Below, piece after piece: positions 7,315 through 16,813 of a stretch of 39,737 nucleotides of DNA. Position 1 is the first letter of the stretch; every line of letters starts with the position of its first letter. The position numbers were made by a program, and so were the translations under genes. The stretch spans positions 1 to 39,737 of the forward strand of contig JAFQHT010000152.1 in the NCBI GenBank assembly GCA_017397825.1. Reading direction: 5' to 3'. Origin of the DNA: Bacillota bacterium. GTDB lineage: Bacteria > Bacillota > Clostridia > Peptostreptococcales > Anaerovoracaceae. Under the pieces are notes generated by a model. That model was given only the letters and a program-made list of their open reading frames with translations. It made no database searches and was not told the origin of the DNA.

Positions 7315-8016
7315 ATGTTTTGGTATGATGCAACCTATGTCATCCTGATTCCGGCAATTATTTTTACATTTATTGCGCAGGGTAAGGTGACATCTAATTT
7401 CAACAGATTTTCAAAAGTAAGAAACAGAAGAGGGCTTACAGGTTATCAGGCAGCAAGAATGATGCTCGATGCCAACGGTCTCAGAGATGTTCAGATTGAA
7501 CAGGTAAGAGGCAGTCTGACCGACCACTACGATCCGAGAAGCAGGGTTCTCAGACTTTCAGAGACAGTTTACGGCGTGGAATCTGTGGCAGCAATCAGTG
7601 TTGCCTGCCATGAAGTGGGTCATGCAATCCAGCACGCACAGAGCTACGGACCGCTTAAGGTAAGAAATTCAATTGTGCCTGTAGTAAATCTGGCTTCCAG
7701 TCTCAGCTGGCCAATGGCAATCGTCGGGATTATACTGCTGGGAAGTGGTGCGCTTATAGGGGACACACTTTTCAATATCGGTGTAATTGCAATGCTTGCA
7801 GTTATTTTCTTCCACACAGTTACTCTTCCTGTGGAATATAATGCAAGCCGCAGAGCCAAAGACCAGATGGAGGAACTGGGCATTATTGTTGATGGTGAAG
7901 AAGCCAGGGGTGCGCGTAAAGTTCTCAGTGCAGCTGCAATGACTTATGTGGCAGCACTTGCAACCGCAATTGCAAACCTTTTAAGAATTCTGGCAATCAG
8001 AGGAAACAGAGATTAA
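7315..8016 (+). CDS. Membrane zinc metallopeptidase, YugP family (PF04298)
   Basis: A 233-residue integral membrane protein with an N-terminal hydrophobic helix (about 5-22, FWYDATYVILIPAIIF) and the zinc motif CHEVGHAIQHA (HEXXH at about 100-104), followed by hydrophobic helices at about 125-170 and near the C-terminus. This is the architecture of the YugP neutral zinc metallopeptidases, whose natural substrates I do not know to be defined. The conserved VEYNASRRA follows the second membrane block. ACGGAGG precedes ATG 7315. The stop overlaps the rsmB start by one base, an arrangement widely conserved in Clostridia. Confidence 0.9.
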   Translation: MFWYDATYVILIPAIIFTFIAQGKVTSNFNRFSKVRNRRGLTGYQAARMMLDANGLRDVQIEQVRGSLTDHYDPRSRVLRLSETVYGVESVAAISVACHEVGHAIQHAQSYGPLKVRNSIVPVVNLASSLSWPMAIVGIILLGSGALIGDTLFNIGVIAMLAVIFFHTVTLPVEYNASRRAKDQMEELGIIVDGEEARGARKVLSAAAMTYVAALATAIANLLRILAIRGNRD

Positions 8017-9290
8017 TGGATTTAAACAGAAAAACAGCCTATGAAGTACTTCTTGATGTGGAGAAGAATCAGGCTTATTCAAATCTTTCTTTAAACAATT
8101 TTATAGAAAAAAACAGACCGGAGAGTCCGGCTTTTGTCAGGGAACTGGTTTACGGGGTTCTTGAAAACAAAATCCTGCTTGATCATATTCTGACACAGCT
8201 GGTACCATCAGGTCTGAAAAAAGTAAAAAAGCAGGACCTGACACTTCTGCGTATGGGAATATATCAGCTGCGGAGCATGAATTCTGTGCCTGAATATGCA
8301 GCAGTTAACGAAACAGTCAATATGGCTAAAGTTTTTGCCCGCGGCCGGGACCGGTTCATCAACGGTGTACTCAGAGGGTACATTAAAAAGAACAATGAGC
8401 TGATGTTCCCGGACAGGAATGCTGATGTTGCTGAATATCTTTCTGTGATGCATTCCGCAGAAAAATGGATTGTGAATCTCTGGCTGGATGCCTATGGTGC
8501 AGAAGATACAGAGGCAATTCTTGATGCTTCAAACAGAACTCCGGAGCTTACAATAAGAACGAATCTTCTCAGAACTACCAGAGAAGATCTTCGCAGCCGT
8601 CTGGAAGAAGAAGGTTTTGAAGTGAGCGACACATGGGAAAGTCCGAGAGGTCTGACTGTAAAAGGCAGCGGTCTTCTGAAAACAAGAGCATACGAAGAAG
8701 GTCTGTTTTCTGTACAGGACGAAGCTTCAATGCTGGCGTCTGAGGCTCTGGAAGTTCAGCCAGGCGACACTGTTATTGATGTTTGTGCAGCTCCGGGCGG
8801 AAAGTCATTTGCAACAGCAGAGCTTATGGAGGGCTGCGGTACAGTTTACTCAATGGATATTTATGAACATAAACTTAAACTGATGGAAACTCAGGCAAAG
8901 CGCACGGGTATTGCCAATATTGAGCTTATATGTCATGACAGCACCGAGCCTATGGAAGATTTTGCCGGAAAAGCAGACAGAGTGCTGGCCGACGTGCCAT
9001 GTTCAGGGCTTGGCGTAATAAGGCGCAAACCCGAGATTAAATATAAGGGAAATGAAGAACTGCCTGAACTCATTGAAAGGCAGGAAAAAATTCTTTCAGC
9101 AGCTGCTTCTTACGTTAAACCGGGAGGTACACTTGTTTACAGCACATGTACTATTAACCCGGAAGAAAATCAGTTGCAGACGAAGAGATTTTTAGATAAT
9201 AATAAAGACTTTAAAAAAGTCGGGGAAAGACAGCTGTTTCCGACCATGGGAATTGACGGATTTTATATCTGCAAAATGGTCAGAGAATAA
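8016..9290 (+). CDS. rsmB: 16S rRNA (cytosine-967-C5)-methyltransferase
   Basis: Methylates a cytosine in helix 31 of 16S rRNA near the P site, using S-adenosylmethionine. The N-terminal NusB-like RNA-binding domain is at about 1-140 and the Rossmann methyltransferase domain at about 235-424. DVCAAPGGKS is the cofactor motif I, DVPCSG holds C329 and YSTCT holds C378, the two cysteines of RNA m5C methyltransferases. 424 residues is close to the usual 430-450. In most Firmicutes rlmN follows directly; here only 34 nt separate rsmB from the phosphatase gene, so rlmN is absent from its usual place. Confidence 0.95.
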   Translation: MDLNRKTAYEVLLDVEKNQAYSNLSLNNFIEKNRPESPAFVRELVYGVLENKILLDHILTQLVPSGLKKVKKQDLTLLRMGIYQLRSMNSVPEYAAVNETVNMAKVFARGRDRFINGVLRGYIKKNNELMFPDRNADVAEYLSVMHSAEKWIVNLWLDAYGAEDTEAILDASNRTPELTIRTNLLRTTREDLRSRLEEEGFEVSDTWESPRGLTVKGSGLLKTRAYEEGLFSVQDEASMLASEALEVQPGDTVIDVCAAPGGKSFATAELMEGCGTVYSMDIYEHKLKLMETQAKRTGIANIELICHDSTEPMEDFAGKADRVLADVPCSGLGVIRRKPEIKYKGNEELPELIERQEKILSAAASYVKPGGTLVYSTCTINPEENQLQTKRFLDNNKDFKKVGERQLFPTMGIDGFYICKMVRE

Positions 9291-9324
9291 GACAGTGAGT
9301 AAACTTTCCTGAAAGGAGGAAGAG

Positions 9325-10074
9325 ATGCAGGTCGGTTTTAAATCCGATAAAGGACTCAGACGCAGCAACAATGAAGATGCATGTTTTGTGTTGCTTCCGG
9401 ATAAGGTATATGTTGTAGCCGATGGGGTTGGGGGCGGAAATGCCGGCGAAATTGCCAGCAGAACCGCAGTGAATGAAATTGCAAATTATGTTGTGGCACA
9501 CCCTATTTCGCAGCTCAATAACAAATACGCAATAGTAAATTATCTTCAGGACTGTATAGATACAGCAAATGACAAGATATACAAAATGGCCCATACATAT
9601 GAAGAAAACAGCGGTATGGCCACTACAATCGCTGTGGTCCATATTGCAGAGCACAAGGCTTTCATAGCCAATGTAGGGGACAGCAGGGTGTATCTGATGC
9701 GCAGCGGTAAACTGGTGCAGCTCACAGAAGATCATACATATGTAAACACACTGGTAAAAGCGGGAATTCTTTCGCAGGAAGAAGCAGCTTGTGATGAACG
9801 GAAGAATGTTATCACCAAAGCTCTGGGGGCAGACAAAACTGTGGAACCTGACTTTTTCCAGGTAGAAATAGCAGAAGATGATGTTTTTATTATCTGCACT
9901 GACGGACTTTATGATGAAGTACCGCCGGAAGAAATCGTACAGGTTCTCAGTCAGGAACTTTCAATGTCTGAAGTATGTGCACAGCTGGTACAGATGGCCA
10001 ATGTACACGGAGGACATGATAATATTACGATTATAAGTCTTAAAGTAACGGAGGAAGATATCAATGAGCAATAG
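9325..10074 (+). CDS. prpC: PP2C-family Ser/Thr protein phosphatase (PrpC/Stp)
   Basis: Metal-dependent phosphatase that reverses phosphorylation by the PASTA kinase encoded next. Motifs of the family are all present: RRSNNEDA (12-19), VADGVGGG (31-38), GDSRVYL near residue 117, TDGLYDEV near 193 and GGHDNITII near 230. Length 249 is typical. AAAGGAGGAAGAG precedes ATG 9325. The 3' end overlaps prkC by 11 nt, so the pair is probably translationally coupled. Confidence 0.95.
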   Translation: MQVGFKSDKGLRRSNNEDACFVLLPDKVYVVADGVGGGNAGEIASRTAVNEIANYVVAHPISQLNNKYAIVNYLQDCIDTANDKIYKMAHTYEENSGMATTIAVVHIAEHKAFIANVGDSRVYLMRSGKLVQLTEDHTYVNTLVKAGILSQEEAACDERKNVITKALGADKTVEPDFFQVEIAEDDVFIICTDGLYDEVPPEEIVQVLSQELSMSEVCAQLVQMANVHGGHDNITIISLKVTEEDINEQ

Positions 10075-11905
10075 ATTATTAGCTGGTAGATATGAATTAG
10101 TAGAAAAAATCGGTGAGGGCGGAATGGCCGTTGTTTACAAGGGCAAGGACAGACTTCTCAACAGATATGTGGCTATCAAGATCCTCCGTCCCGAGTACAC
10201 AAAGGATGAACAGTTTATTGAAAATTTCAGAAGAGAGTCACAGGCAGCAGCCGGACTTTCCCACCCGAATATCGTTGGTGTTTATGATGTGGGCAAAGAA
10301 GGCAATATCTACTTCATCGTAATGGAACTCATCGAAGGCAAAGTTCTCAGCCAGATTATCAAGGAAAAAGGAAAGCTTGATTATAAAGAAGCGATTCATA
10401 TTATCCGTCAGGTAGCATCTGCACTGGACCTTGCACATAAAAATCAGATTGTACACAGAGATGTAAAGCCTCATAATATTCTGATCACAAACACAGGCGT
10501 TGCAAAACTTGCGGACTTTGGTATTGCCAAGGCAGTGAGCGCTGCAACAATTGTAGGCGGAAACAATAAGGTTATGGGCTCTGTTCATTATTTTTCACCT
10601 GAACAGGCAAGAGGCGCTTATGTGGATGAAAGATCTGATATTTACTCACTGGGTATTGTACTTTATGAAATGCTTACAGGCAAAGTACCTTTTGACGGGG
10701 ACAACCCTGTATCAATTGCACTGCTTCACATCAATGAGCCGATGCCAGCAGTGACATCAGAAGTTCATGGCCTGCCGCCTCAGCTTGAAAAAATTATTTT
10801 CAAAGCTACAGAAAAATATCAGAGCAACAGATACAAACATGTTGATGAAATGATCAGTGATCTTGATGATATTGAATTTATAACTAAAGTCATGGGTCAG
10901 AAAGCTTTTGTGGGAGAAAGTGTTTCTGTACATGATTCTGCAGAAGAAAAAGCAATACAGAACATACATCACGAACCTGAAAAAACAGACAAACCTAAAC
11001 GCACTGATGTACATAAGACTCCTAAGACAAACACAAAAGATAAAAAGACATCAGGTCCGGGCAAGATGACAATTTTCATTATCGCAGGTATTCTTATTCT
11101 GGCAATTGCCGGTGTTTTCGGGCTTGGTTCAATGTTAGGCTGGTTCGGAGAAGATACAGCAGAAATTGAACTTCCAAGTTTTGCAGGCAAAACTCTTGAA
11201 GAAGCACAGGTTGAAGCTGAAGCACTGGGACTGAGGATTGAAAAAGATCAGGATGTTTACAGCCCTGACCAGGAAGAGGGAAGAATTACTTCACAGAGCC
11301 CTACAGCTGGTTCTATGGTAATGGAAGGCCAGCTTATCAGAGTAAATGTCAGTCTTGGCAAACGTAACGGTGTAGTTCCTAAACTTGTGGAAATGGATAT
11401 AAACGAAGCCATTGAAATCGCCGAATCTTTCGGATTCAAAGTAGTTCCGACAGTGGTTGAAAGTCATTTCCCTAAAGATATGGTAATCTCACAGAATCCT
11501 GATGTGGGTGATGTGGCGAAAAGCGGCAGCGAAATTCAGCTTGAGGTCAGCGACGGCAAAGGAAAGGAAATGGTTAAGGTTCCTGATCTTTTCGGCAGAA
11601 CTCCTGATGAGGCGCGTACACTGCTGGCACAGGCAGGGCTTGCAACTACAGGCCAGGTTACTTACGAAGAAGTGGATGAAATGGCCGAAAACCTCATATT
11701 CTGGCAAAGTGTTGCTGCCGGCGAAGAAGTAGAAAAAGGCACTGCAATTGATTACAAAGTAAGTAAGGGCACTCAGCCTGAAGGCAGCGGCAGTGGTGAT
11801 TTTGATTTAGATATTGATATTGACGATACAACTGCACCTGATCCTGGCACTGATGAAGGAACCGATGAAGTACAGGATGCAGGAACAGAGCCCGGAGAAG
11901 AATAG
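10064..11905 (+). CDS. prkC: PASTA-domain Ser/Thr protein kinase PrkC/Stk1
   Basis: Membrane kinase that senses muropeptides or lipid II and phosphorylates cell-wall, division and translation proteins. The cytoplasmic kinase domain is at about 9-270: GEGGMAVVYKG loop, catalytic lysine in VAIKIL (K39), HRDVKPHN (131-138), DFG (151-153) and SPEQARG. A Lys/Thr-rich linker follows, one membrane helix at about 335-357, then three external PASTA repeats (about 366-435, 436-502, 503-570) and an acidic Asp/Glu/Thr tail. Streptococcal and Bacillus homologues carry three or four PASTA units. rsgA, a known target of this kinase in other Firmicutes, starts 3 nt downstream. Confidence 0.97.
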   Translation: MSNRLLAGRYELVEKIGEGGMAVVYKGKDRLLNRYVAIKILRPEYTKDEQFIENFRRESQAAAGLSHPNIVGVYDVGKEGNIYFIVMELIEGKVLSQIIKEKGKLDYKEAIHIIRQVASALDLAHKNQIVHRDVKPHNILITNTGVAKLADFGIAKAVSAATIVGGNNKVMGSVHYFSPEQARGAYVDERSDIYSLGIVLYEMLTGKVPFDGDNPVSIALLHINEPMPAVTSEVHGLPPQLEKIIFKATEKYQSNRYKHVDEMISDLDDIEFITKVMGQKAFVGESVSVHDSAEEKAIQNIHHEPEKTDKPKRTDVHKTPKTNTKDKKTSGPGKMTIFIIAGILILAIAGVFGLGSMLGWFGEDTAEIELPSFAGKTLEEAQVEAEALGLRIEKDQDVYSPDQEEGRITSQSPTAGSMVMEGQLIRVNVSLGKRNGVVPKLVEMDINEAIEIAESFGFKVVPTVVESHFPKDMVISQNPDVGDVAKSGSEIQLEVSDGKGKEMVKVPDLFGRTPDEARTLLAQAGLATTGQVTYEEVDEMAENLIFWQSVAAGEEVEKGTAIDYKVSKGTQPEGSGSGDFDLDIDIDDTTAPDPGTDEGTDEVQDAGTEPGEE

Positions 11906-11908
11906 TTT

Positions 11909-12781
11909 ATGAAAGGTTTAATAATAAAAGGTATCGGTGGTTTCTACTATGTGGATACGGAAGCCGGAGTCATAGAGGCGAAGGGAAGAGGAATCTTTAA
12001 GAAAGACGGAATCACTCTGGCTGTAGGTGATATGGTGGATATCGAAATCATCGATGAAGATGAAAAAAAGGGTGTCATAAATGCCATTGAGCCCCGCAGA
12101 AATCAGTTTATAAGGCCGCCTATTGTAAATGTGGATACATTTGTCGTTACTTTTGCTGCAACCCGCCCAAAGCCTAATTTTGTCCTTGTGGACAAGTTCC
12201 TGGTTATGGCAGAGATGAACAATGTGGACGCAGTTATCTGCATAAACAAATGCGACCTTGTGGATGAAGAGACAATGGCACAGTACAAGGCAATTTATGA
12301 AGGTACATATCCTGTGATTGCTGTCAGTGCACAGACCGGTCAGGGAATTGATGAACTTGAAGCTGCAATTGCAGGTAAAACCGTAGCGCTGGCAGGACCA
12401 TCAGGTGTGGGAAAATCAACGATTATCAATGCAATTATACCTCATGCCAATATGGAAACCGGTACCATAAGCGAAAAAACCAAACGTGGTAAACATACTA
12501 CCCGTCATGTTGAAATTTTTGCGGCCAACGGAGGCGGAAGAGTGTATGATACACCTGGATTTACTTCTTTTGAAATTCTTGAAGCAGAAGAAGATAATCT
12601 GGAAATGTATTATCCCGACATCGCACACTACAAAGGACAGTGCTACTATGACGACTGCCGTCATCTTAAAGAACCTGAGTGTGCAGTAAGGGCTGCAGTA
12701 AAAGCCGGAAAAATCCACAAACTCAGATACGAGTCCTATGTGGCAAACATGGAAGAAATAAAAACCCGCAGAAAGTATTAG
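11909..12781 (+). CDS. rsgA: Small-subunit ribosome biogenesis GTPase RsgA
   Basis: Circularly permuted GTPase that checks late 30S assembly and the decoding centre. OB-fold at about 1-70; the G motifs come in permuted order G4-G1-G3: NKCD (113-116), GPSGVGKS (163-170), then DTPGF. A C-terminal zinc knuckle has CYYDDCRHLKEPEC. 290 residues is standard. The start at 11909 follows the prkC stop, with GGAG further upstream than usual inside prkC, so expression may depend on coupling to prkC. Confidence 0.96.
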   Translation: MKGLIIKGIGGFYYVDTEAGVIEAKGRGIFKKDGITLAVGDMVDIEIIDEDEKKGVINAIEPRRNQFIRPPIVNVDTFVVTFAATRPKPNFVLVDKFLVMAEMNNVDAVICINKCDLVDEETMAQYKAIYEGTYPVIAVSAQTGQGIDELEAAIAGKTVALAGPSGVGKSTIINAIIPHANMETGTISEKTKRGKHTTRHVEIFAANGGGRVYDTPGFTSFEILEAEEDNLEMYYPDIAHYKGQCYYDDCRHLKEPECAVRAAVKAGKIHKLRYESYVANMEEIKTRRKY

Positions 12782-12805
12782 CGTAAACGCGGAAAGGAAT
12801 TTAAA

Positions 12806-13453
12806 ATGCTTAAACTTGCACCATCAATTTTATCAGCAGATTTCGGACATCTTGCAGAAGATGTTAAAAAAATCGAAGAGGGGGGCGCAGACATCATTCA
12901 TGTAGATGTTATGGATGGCCATTTCGTACCTAACATCAGCTTCGGAGCACCTGTAATGAAAGGACTAAACGGCAAAACAAATCTGCCTTATGATGTTCAC
13001 CTCATGATTGAAAACCCTGACAAATACATAGAAGATTTTGTGACACCGCAGACTGAATATATTACAGTACATCAGGAAGCATGTGTACACCTTCACAGAA
13101 CTATTCAGAATATTAAATCCAAAGGAATAAAAGCAGGTGTTTCTCTTAATCCGGCAACTCCTGTAAGTACTCTGGAATGCATTCTGGATGATGTGGATCT
13201 GGTTCTTATCATGTCAGTAAATCCGGGATTCGGCGGACAGAAGTTTATTCCTGGTGCTCTTGAAAAGGTAAGACAGCTGGCTCAGCTTAAGAAAGAAAAA
13301 GGTTATAATTTCATTATTGAAATTGATGGCGGAATTACCCTTGATAATGTACAGGAAGTTATCGATGCCGGGGTTGAAATGGCAGTTGCCGGTTCAGCGG
13401 TTTTCGGTGCAGAAGATGTGGTACAGAGAGTTAAGGATTTTAAGAAATTCTAG
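12806..13453 (+). CDS. rpe: Ribulose-phosphate 3-epimerase
   Basis: Interconverts ribulose 5-phosphate and xylulose 5-phosphate in the pentose phosphate pathway. TIM barrel of 215 residues with LAPSILSADF at the N-terminus, HVDVMDGHFVPN (metal-binding H and D), HLMIENP, SVNPGFGGQKF and the phosphate loop EIDGGI ... AGSAVF. AAGGAA precedes ATG 12806. It closes the rsmB-to-rpe operon; a terminator follows at 13469. The thiN gene often found next in Firmicutes is not here. Confidence 0.97.
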   Translation: MLKLAPSILSADFGHLAEDVKKIEEGGADIIHVDVMDGHFVPNISFGAPVMKGLNGKTNLPYDVHLMIENPDKYIEDFVTPQTEYITVHQEACVHLHRTIQNIKSKGIKAGVSLNPATPVSTLECILDDVDLVLIMSVNPGFGGQKFIPGALEKVRQLAQLKKEKGYNFIIEIDGGITLDNVQEVIDAGVEMAVAGSAVFGAEDVVQRVKDFKKF

Positions 13454-13468
13454 AAAATTTAAGATATT

Positions 13469-13515
13469 AAAAAAACAGAGCAGAGACTTGTCAGCCTCTG
13501 CTCTTTCTGTTTTTT
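13469..13515. terminator. Bidirectional rho-independent terminator between rpe and the PBP gene
   Basis: AGAGCAGAG (13477-13485) pairs with CTCTGCTCT (13496-13504), flanked by an A-run at 13469-13475 and a T-run at 13510-13515. Because both flanks are homopolymeric it can stop rpe on the + strand and the PBP gene on the - strand. Confidence 0.85.
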
Positions 13516-13526
13516 GTAATGATGAT

Positions 13527-16500
13527 TTATGCGGCTTCATCTGCCTGTAATTCACCATCTGCCGGAATATCAGGATCAACAGGTGGGATTACAGGGTCAA
13601 CTGGTGTAACCGGATCTACAGGGTCTGGTGGAATTACAGGATCTGTAGGATCTGTTGGATTAAACGGATCGTATGGATTGTCCGGATTTGTCGGATCAAT
13701 AACAGGATCAGTTATTTCAGGAATAGGATCCACAATAGTTATATCATCTTCCACTTCAGGGTCCACAGGATAGACTTCAGGGTTTACATTATGCTCATTA
13801 CAATAGTAATGTGGAACTTCGTTCTTGATATCCTTTACCTTTTCGTTAGGAACGTAAGGTCTCATAATTCCTGTGTCTGTTTCAACGTAAGGACAGCCAG
13901 GTGTTGCAAGATATCCGGAATCTTCGCAGATTTCCACAGTTACGCTCAGTGAACCTGCTTCTGTAGGCTGTGTACCTGTAGTGAAGTATTCGCTTCTTGT
14001 GGAAGAACTGTCTTCTGTAGCAAGCATGCCGCTCTTTGTGTCAATTTCTACCTGGATAACGTTTTCCGGACGCTTGGAATACTTTCCGCCTTTGGCATCA
14101 TCAATCTGTCCCATAATATTGCCCCAGAGGCTTGCAGCCTTGCCGGACATGGAGGAAAGTTTGATGTTTACGTCATTTCCGATCCATACAGCTGCGGAGT
14201 AGTTTGCTGTGAAACCATCAAACCATATGTCGTAGCTGTCGGAAGTAGTACCTGTCTTACCGCCGACTTTTTCGCCTTTGACTCTGGCATTACCGGCAAT
14301 ACCTTCACTTACAACTGTCTGAAGAACGTCTCTCATAATCCATGCAACGCCAGGATCAAGGACTTCAGTTTCTTCAACTATAGGTTCAAGAAGAATGTCT
14401 CCGTTTCTTGTAGTAACTTTGGTGTAGCAAGTATGGCTCTTATGGATACCTTCATTTACGAAAGTTGAGTATGCACTGGCCATTTCAAGTGTTGTTGCAC
14501 CGTTGGTCATACCACCCATGCCGAGTGCGGCAAGGTTAAGGTCATTGATATTTCCTTCTTTTACAAGAGTAGTAAGACCGAATCTTTCGGCAATATCAAA
14601 AGCATAATCAACTCCGACCTGAGTTAAAAGTTTTACTGCACAAACGTTTACAGACTGCTGAAGGGCAGTTCTGAAAGTATAAAGACCTTTATATGAACGG
14701 TAGGAGTTTACTGGCCATTTTTTGCCGTTAATTTTTGTAGGTTCGTCATCAATGATTGAGCCGGCAGTCAAATAAGTTCCCCATAATTCTGCACCCTGCT
14801 GGTCGAATTCAGGGTCATGGATATTTGATGTCAGGCCTTCTTTCTGAAGTTCAAAACTCTGCTGAAGAGCAGCTGCATATACTGCAAGCGGCTTGATTGA
14901 TGAACCAGGCTGACGAGGGGATGTTGCTCTGTTGAAGAGCATTCTTCCGGAAGTTTTACGTCCGCCGATCATTGCCTTTACAGAACCAGTGCTGTTATCA
15001 ATGATAGTCATAGCAGCCTGAGGCTGAATTACTTTCTGTTTCAGGGAATAATTGTGAGTTGAAAGTTTCTTTCCGTCTTCCTTGAAAAATTCAGGATAGT
15101 CAGTAAAGAACTGAGCAGATACAACCAGATTATTGTCTTTGTCTCTTGACTTATACTGCTGCGGAATATTTACATAGCCGCCGGCAATTGAATAGAAGTG
15201 GTCATTTTCAATGGTGTACATGCTCTTGAATTCCACACTGTAATCAGTTTGGCCGTTTACTGTTGTGTTATAAATCAGAAGACGTTTTCCAGCAAAAATT
15301 GTAAGTGAACCATCTTCGTTCCATTCATATTCACTGGATTTGAGTTTGAAAGCACCGTCTTCCTCAATGTAGTTGGAGTACTTGTGAAGCATTATATTTC
15401 CTGCTTCGTTGAGAATGTTGCCATCCTTGTCTTTTTTGTAACTGATAGGTTCAGGGAAATTGTCATCGTCCTTGAATTCCTTTTCAATTACGGCCTGAGC
15501 CTGGGAGTCCATAGTAGTATAAATATTAAGGCCTCCGTTATAAACCAGGTTATATGCTTTGGAATAATCATAGCCGTATTCTTCCTGAAGATCAGAAATA
15601 ACTGTTTTGATTACGTAGTCAGCAAAGTAGTTTGATACCGTATTGAGCGCATCAAGGGAAGGATTTACGATATCCTTAAGTTCAGTAGCCTTGGCTTCTT
15701 CGTATTCTGCATCTGAAATATACCCCTGTTCGTGCATAAGAGCAAGGCAGGTGAGCATTCTAGGCTTTGCCTTGTCATTCCATACATACGCAGTGTTGCC
15801 GTTAGTTGTAATTACATTTTCAGCATCTTCAGTAAGTTCTTCTTTATTCATGGAATAAACAAGTGCATATGAAGAAGGTGCCTGCGGCATTGCTGCAAGC
15901 CATGCTGCTTCTGCAATGGTAATATCTTCAATGTCTTTGGAGAAATATGCCTGCGCAGCTGTCTGCACACCCCAGCCGGAACCGAAGTTAACTGTGTTAA
16001 GGTAGGCTTCGAGAATCTGGTCCTTGTTAAGCTTCTTTTCAAGGATTATTGCATAATATGCTTCTGTAAGCTTACGGTCAAGAGAACGTTCACTCATTTT
16101 ATCTTCAAGATAAAGGTTTCTTGCAAGCTGCTGAGTAATTGTACTTGTACCGCTGATACCGCCGCCGTGGAGAATTGCATCTTTGATAGCCCCGAAAATA
16201 CGGATAATGTTGAAACCGTTGTGAGTTTCAAATGTCTTATCTTCCAGAGCGATGAAAGCATACTGTACATGGTCTGGAATCTGGCTGATTTCAACGAGAG
16301 TACGGTTCTGCTCTGCAAAAACGTTATCGATGATTTCGCCTTCATCATCATATAAAACAGAACTCTGTGACAGGAGGCTGTAAATATTATCTGTTTCGAT
16401 GTCAGGAGCTTTTACAATAATGCTTGCAACATATCCGACAACCCCGAGCGCACATATGAGGCAGATGCAGACCATGAACTTAAAGAACTGCCAGAAGTTA

Positions 16501-16679
16501 AGTCTGTATTTTTTTCCGGATTTTTTCTTGCGAGAGTTGCTCTTTTTTTCAGGTTTATCCTGTGCGGAGTCCTGAACTTTTGCAAGAGCAAGTGCTTCCT
16601 TTTCTTTTTTTGCACGTCTTGATCTGTGAACTTCCTGTTCGCTGTCAGGACGTGGATTGTAATCATCATAATTACTCAA
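13527..16679 (-). CDS. Class A penicillin-binding protein (PBP1A-type transglycosylase/transpeptidase)
   Basis: Bifunctional peptidoglycan synthase. Order: a Lys/Arg/Ser-rich cytoplasmic N-terminus (about 60 residues), one membrane helix (FWQFFKFMVCICLIC onward), GT51 domain with EDKTFETHNG and GTSTITQQLARN, then a transpeptidase domain with active-site SSIKP (SXXK), SVN (SXN) and KTGTT, and a long Pro/Asp/Val-rich tail of about 80 residues. Total about 1050 residues, larger than most because of insertions and the tail. TTG at 16679 is preferred: GGGTGAT, a good Shine-Dalgarno match, lies about 8 nt upstream. A GTG at 16688 would add three residues but has no clear site. It is divergent from comEC. 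Confidence 0.95.
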   Translation of the reverse strand: MSNYDDYNPRPDSEQEVHRSRRAKKEKEALALAKVQDSAQDKPEKKSNSRKKKSGKKYRLNFWQFFKFMVCICLICALGVVGYVASIIVKAPDIETDNIYSLLSQSSVLYDDEGEIIDNVFAEQNRTLVEISQIPDHVQYAFIALEDKTFETHNGFNIIRIFGAIKDAILHGGGISGTSTITQQLARNLYLEDKMSERSLDRKLTEAYYAIILEKKLNKDQILEAYLNTVNFGSGWGVQTAAQAYFSKDIEDITIAEAAWLAAMPQAPSSYALVYSMNKEELTEDAENVITTNGNTAYVWNDKAKPRMLTCLALMHEQGYISDAEYEEAKATELKDIVNPSLDALNTVSNYFADYVIKTVISDLQEEYGYDYSKAYNLVYNGGLNIYTTMDSQAQAVIEKEFKDDDNFPEPISYKKDKDGNILNEAGNIMLHKYSNYIEEDGAFKLKSSEYEWNEDGSLTIFAGKRLLIYNTTVNGQTDYSVEFKSMYTIENDHFYSIAGGYVNIPQQYKSRDKDNNLVVSAQFFTDYPEFFKEDGKKLSTHNYSLKQKVIQPQAAMTIIDNSTGSVKAMIGGRKTSGRMLFNRATSPRQPGSSIKPLAVYAAALQQSFELQKEGLTSNIHDPEFDQQGAELWGTYLTAGSIIDDEPTKINGKKWPVNSYRSYKGLYTFRTALQQSVNVCAVKLLTQVGVDYAFDIAERFGLTTLVKEGNINDLNLAALGMGGMTNGATTLEMASAYSTFVNEGIHKSHTCYTKVTTRNGDILLEPIVEETEVLDPGVAWIMRDVLQTVVSEGIAGNARVKGEKVGGKTGTTSDSYDIWFDGFTANYSAAVWIGNDVNIKLSSMSGKAASLWGNIMGQIDDAKGGKYSKRPENVIQVEIDTKSGMLATEDSSSTRSEYFTTGTQPTEAGSLSVTVEICEDSGYLATPGCPYVETDTGIMRPYVPNEKVKDIKNEVPHYYCNEHNVNPEVYPVDPEVEDDITIVDPIPEITDPVIDPTNPDNPYDPFNPTDPTDPVIPPDPVDPVTPVDPVIPPVDPDIPADGELQADEAA
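13545..13770 (-). repeat. Low-complexity repeat coding the Pro/Asp tail of the PBP
   Basis: Short degenerate units related to GGATC and ACAGG (as read on the + strand) recur through this stretch and code for alternating D-P-V/T/I residues at the PBP C-terminus. Such tracts are prone to slippage and vary in length between strains. Read on the + strand the same bases give a spurious Gly-Ser-Thr-Gly frame. Confidence 0.7.
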
Positions 16680-16751
16680 ATAAATCACCCGCTTTCTTTT
16701 TTTGTACGTGTATACGTAAAAGTGTATTTATTACATAGATAATCACTCTAT

Positions 16752-16780
16752 AGTATACCATAATGTTGCTGTAATGCCAA
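16752..16780 (-). promoter_or_regulatory. Promoter of the PBP gene (TTGGCA-17-TATACT)
   Basis: On the - strand TTGGCA (16780-16775) and TATACT (16757-16752) are separated by 17 nt, and TG one base before the -10 makes it an extended -10. It lies about 70 nt before the PBP start. Confidence 0.7.
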
Positions 16781-16813
16781 ACATTTTTGTGTATTTTTAT
16801 GGAAAGAGCTGGC

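Noticed and set aside
11626-11650. Sigma-54 promoter-like TGGCAC...TTGCA inside prkC.
   Set aside because: The spacing between the two elements is 9 nt rather than about 5, and it lies in a conserved coding region.
13519-13773. + strand frame coding a collagen-like Gly-Ser-Thr-Gly repeat protein of 84 residues.
   Set aside because: It is the antisense of the Asp-Pro repeat tail of the PBP gene: codons for D-P read backwards give G-S/T patterns. It has no ribosome-binding site and overlaps the terminator region.
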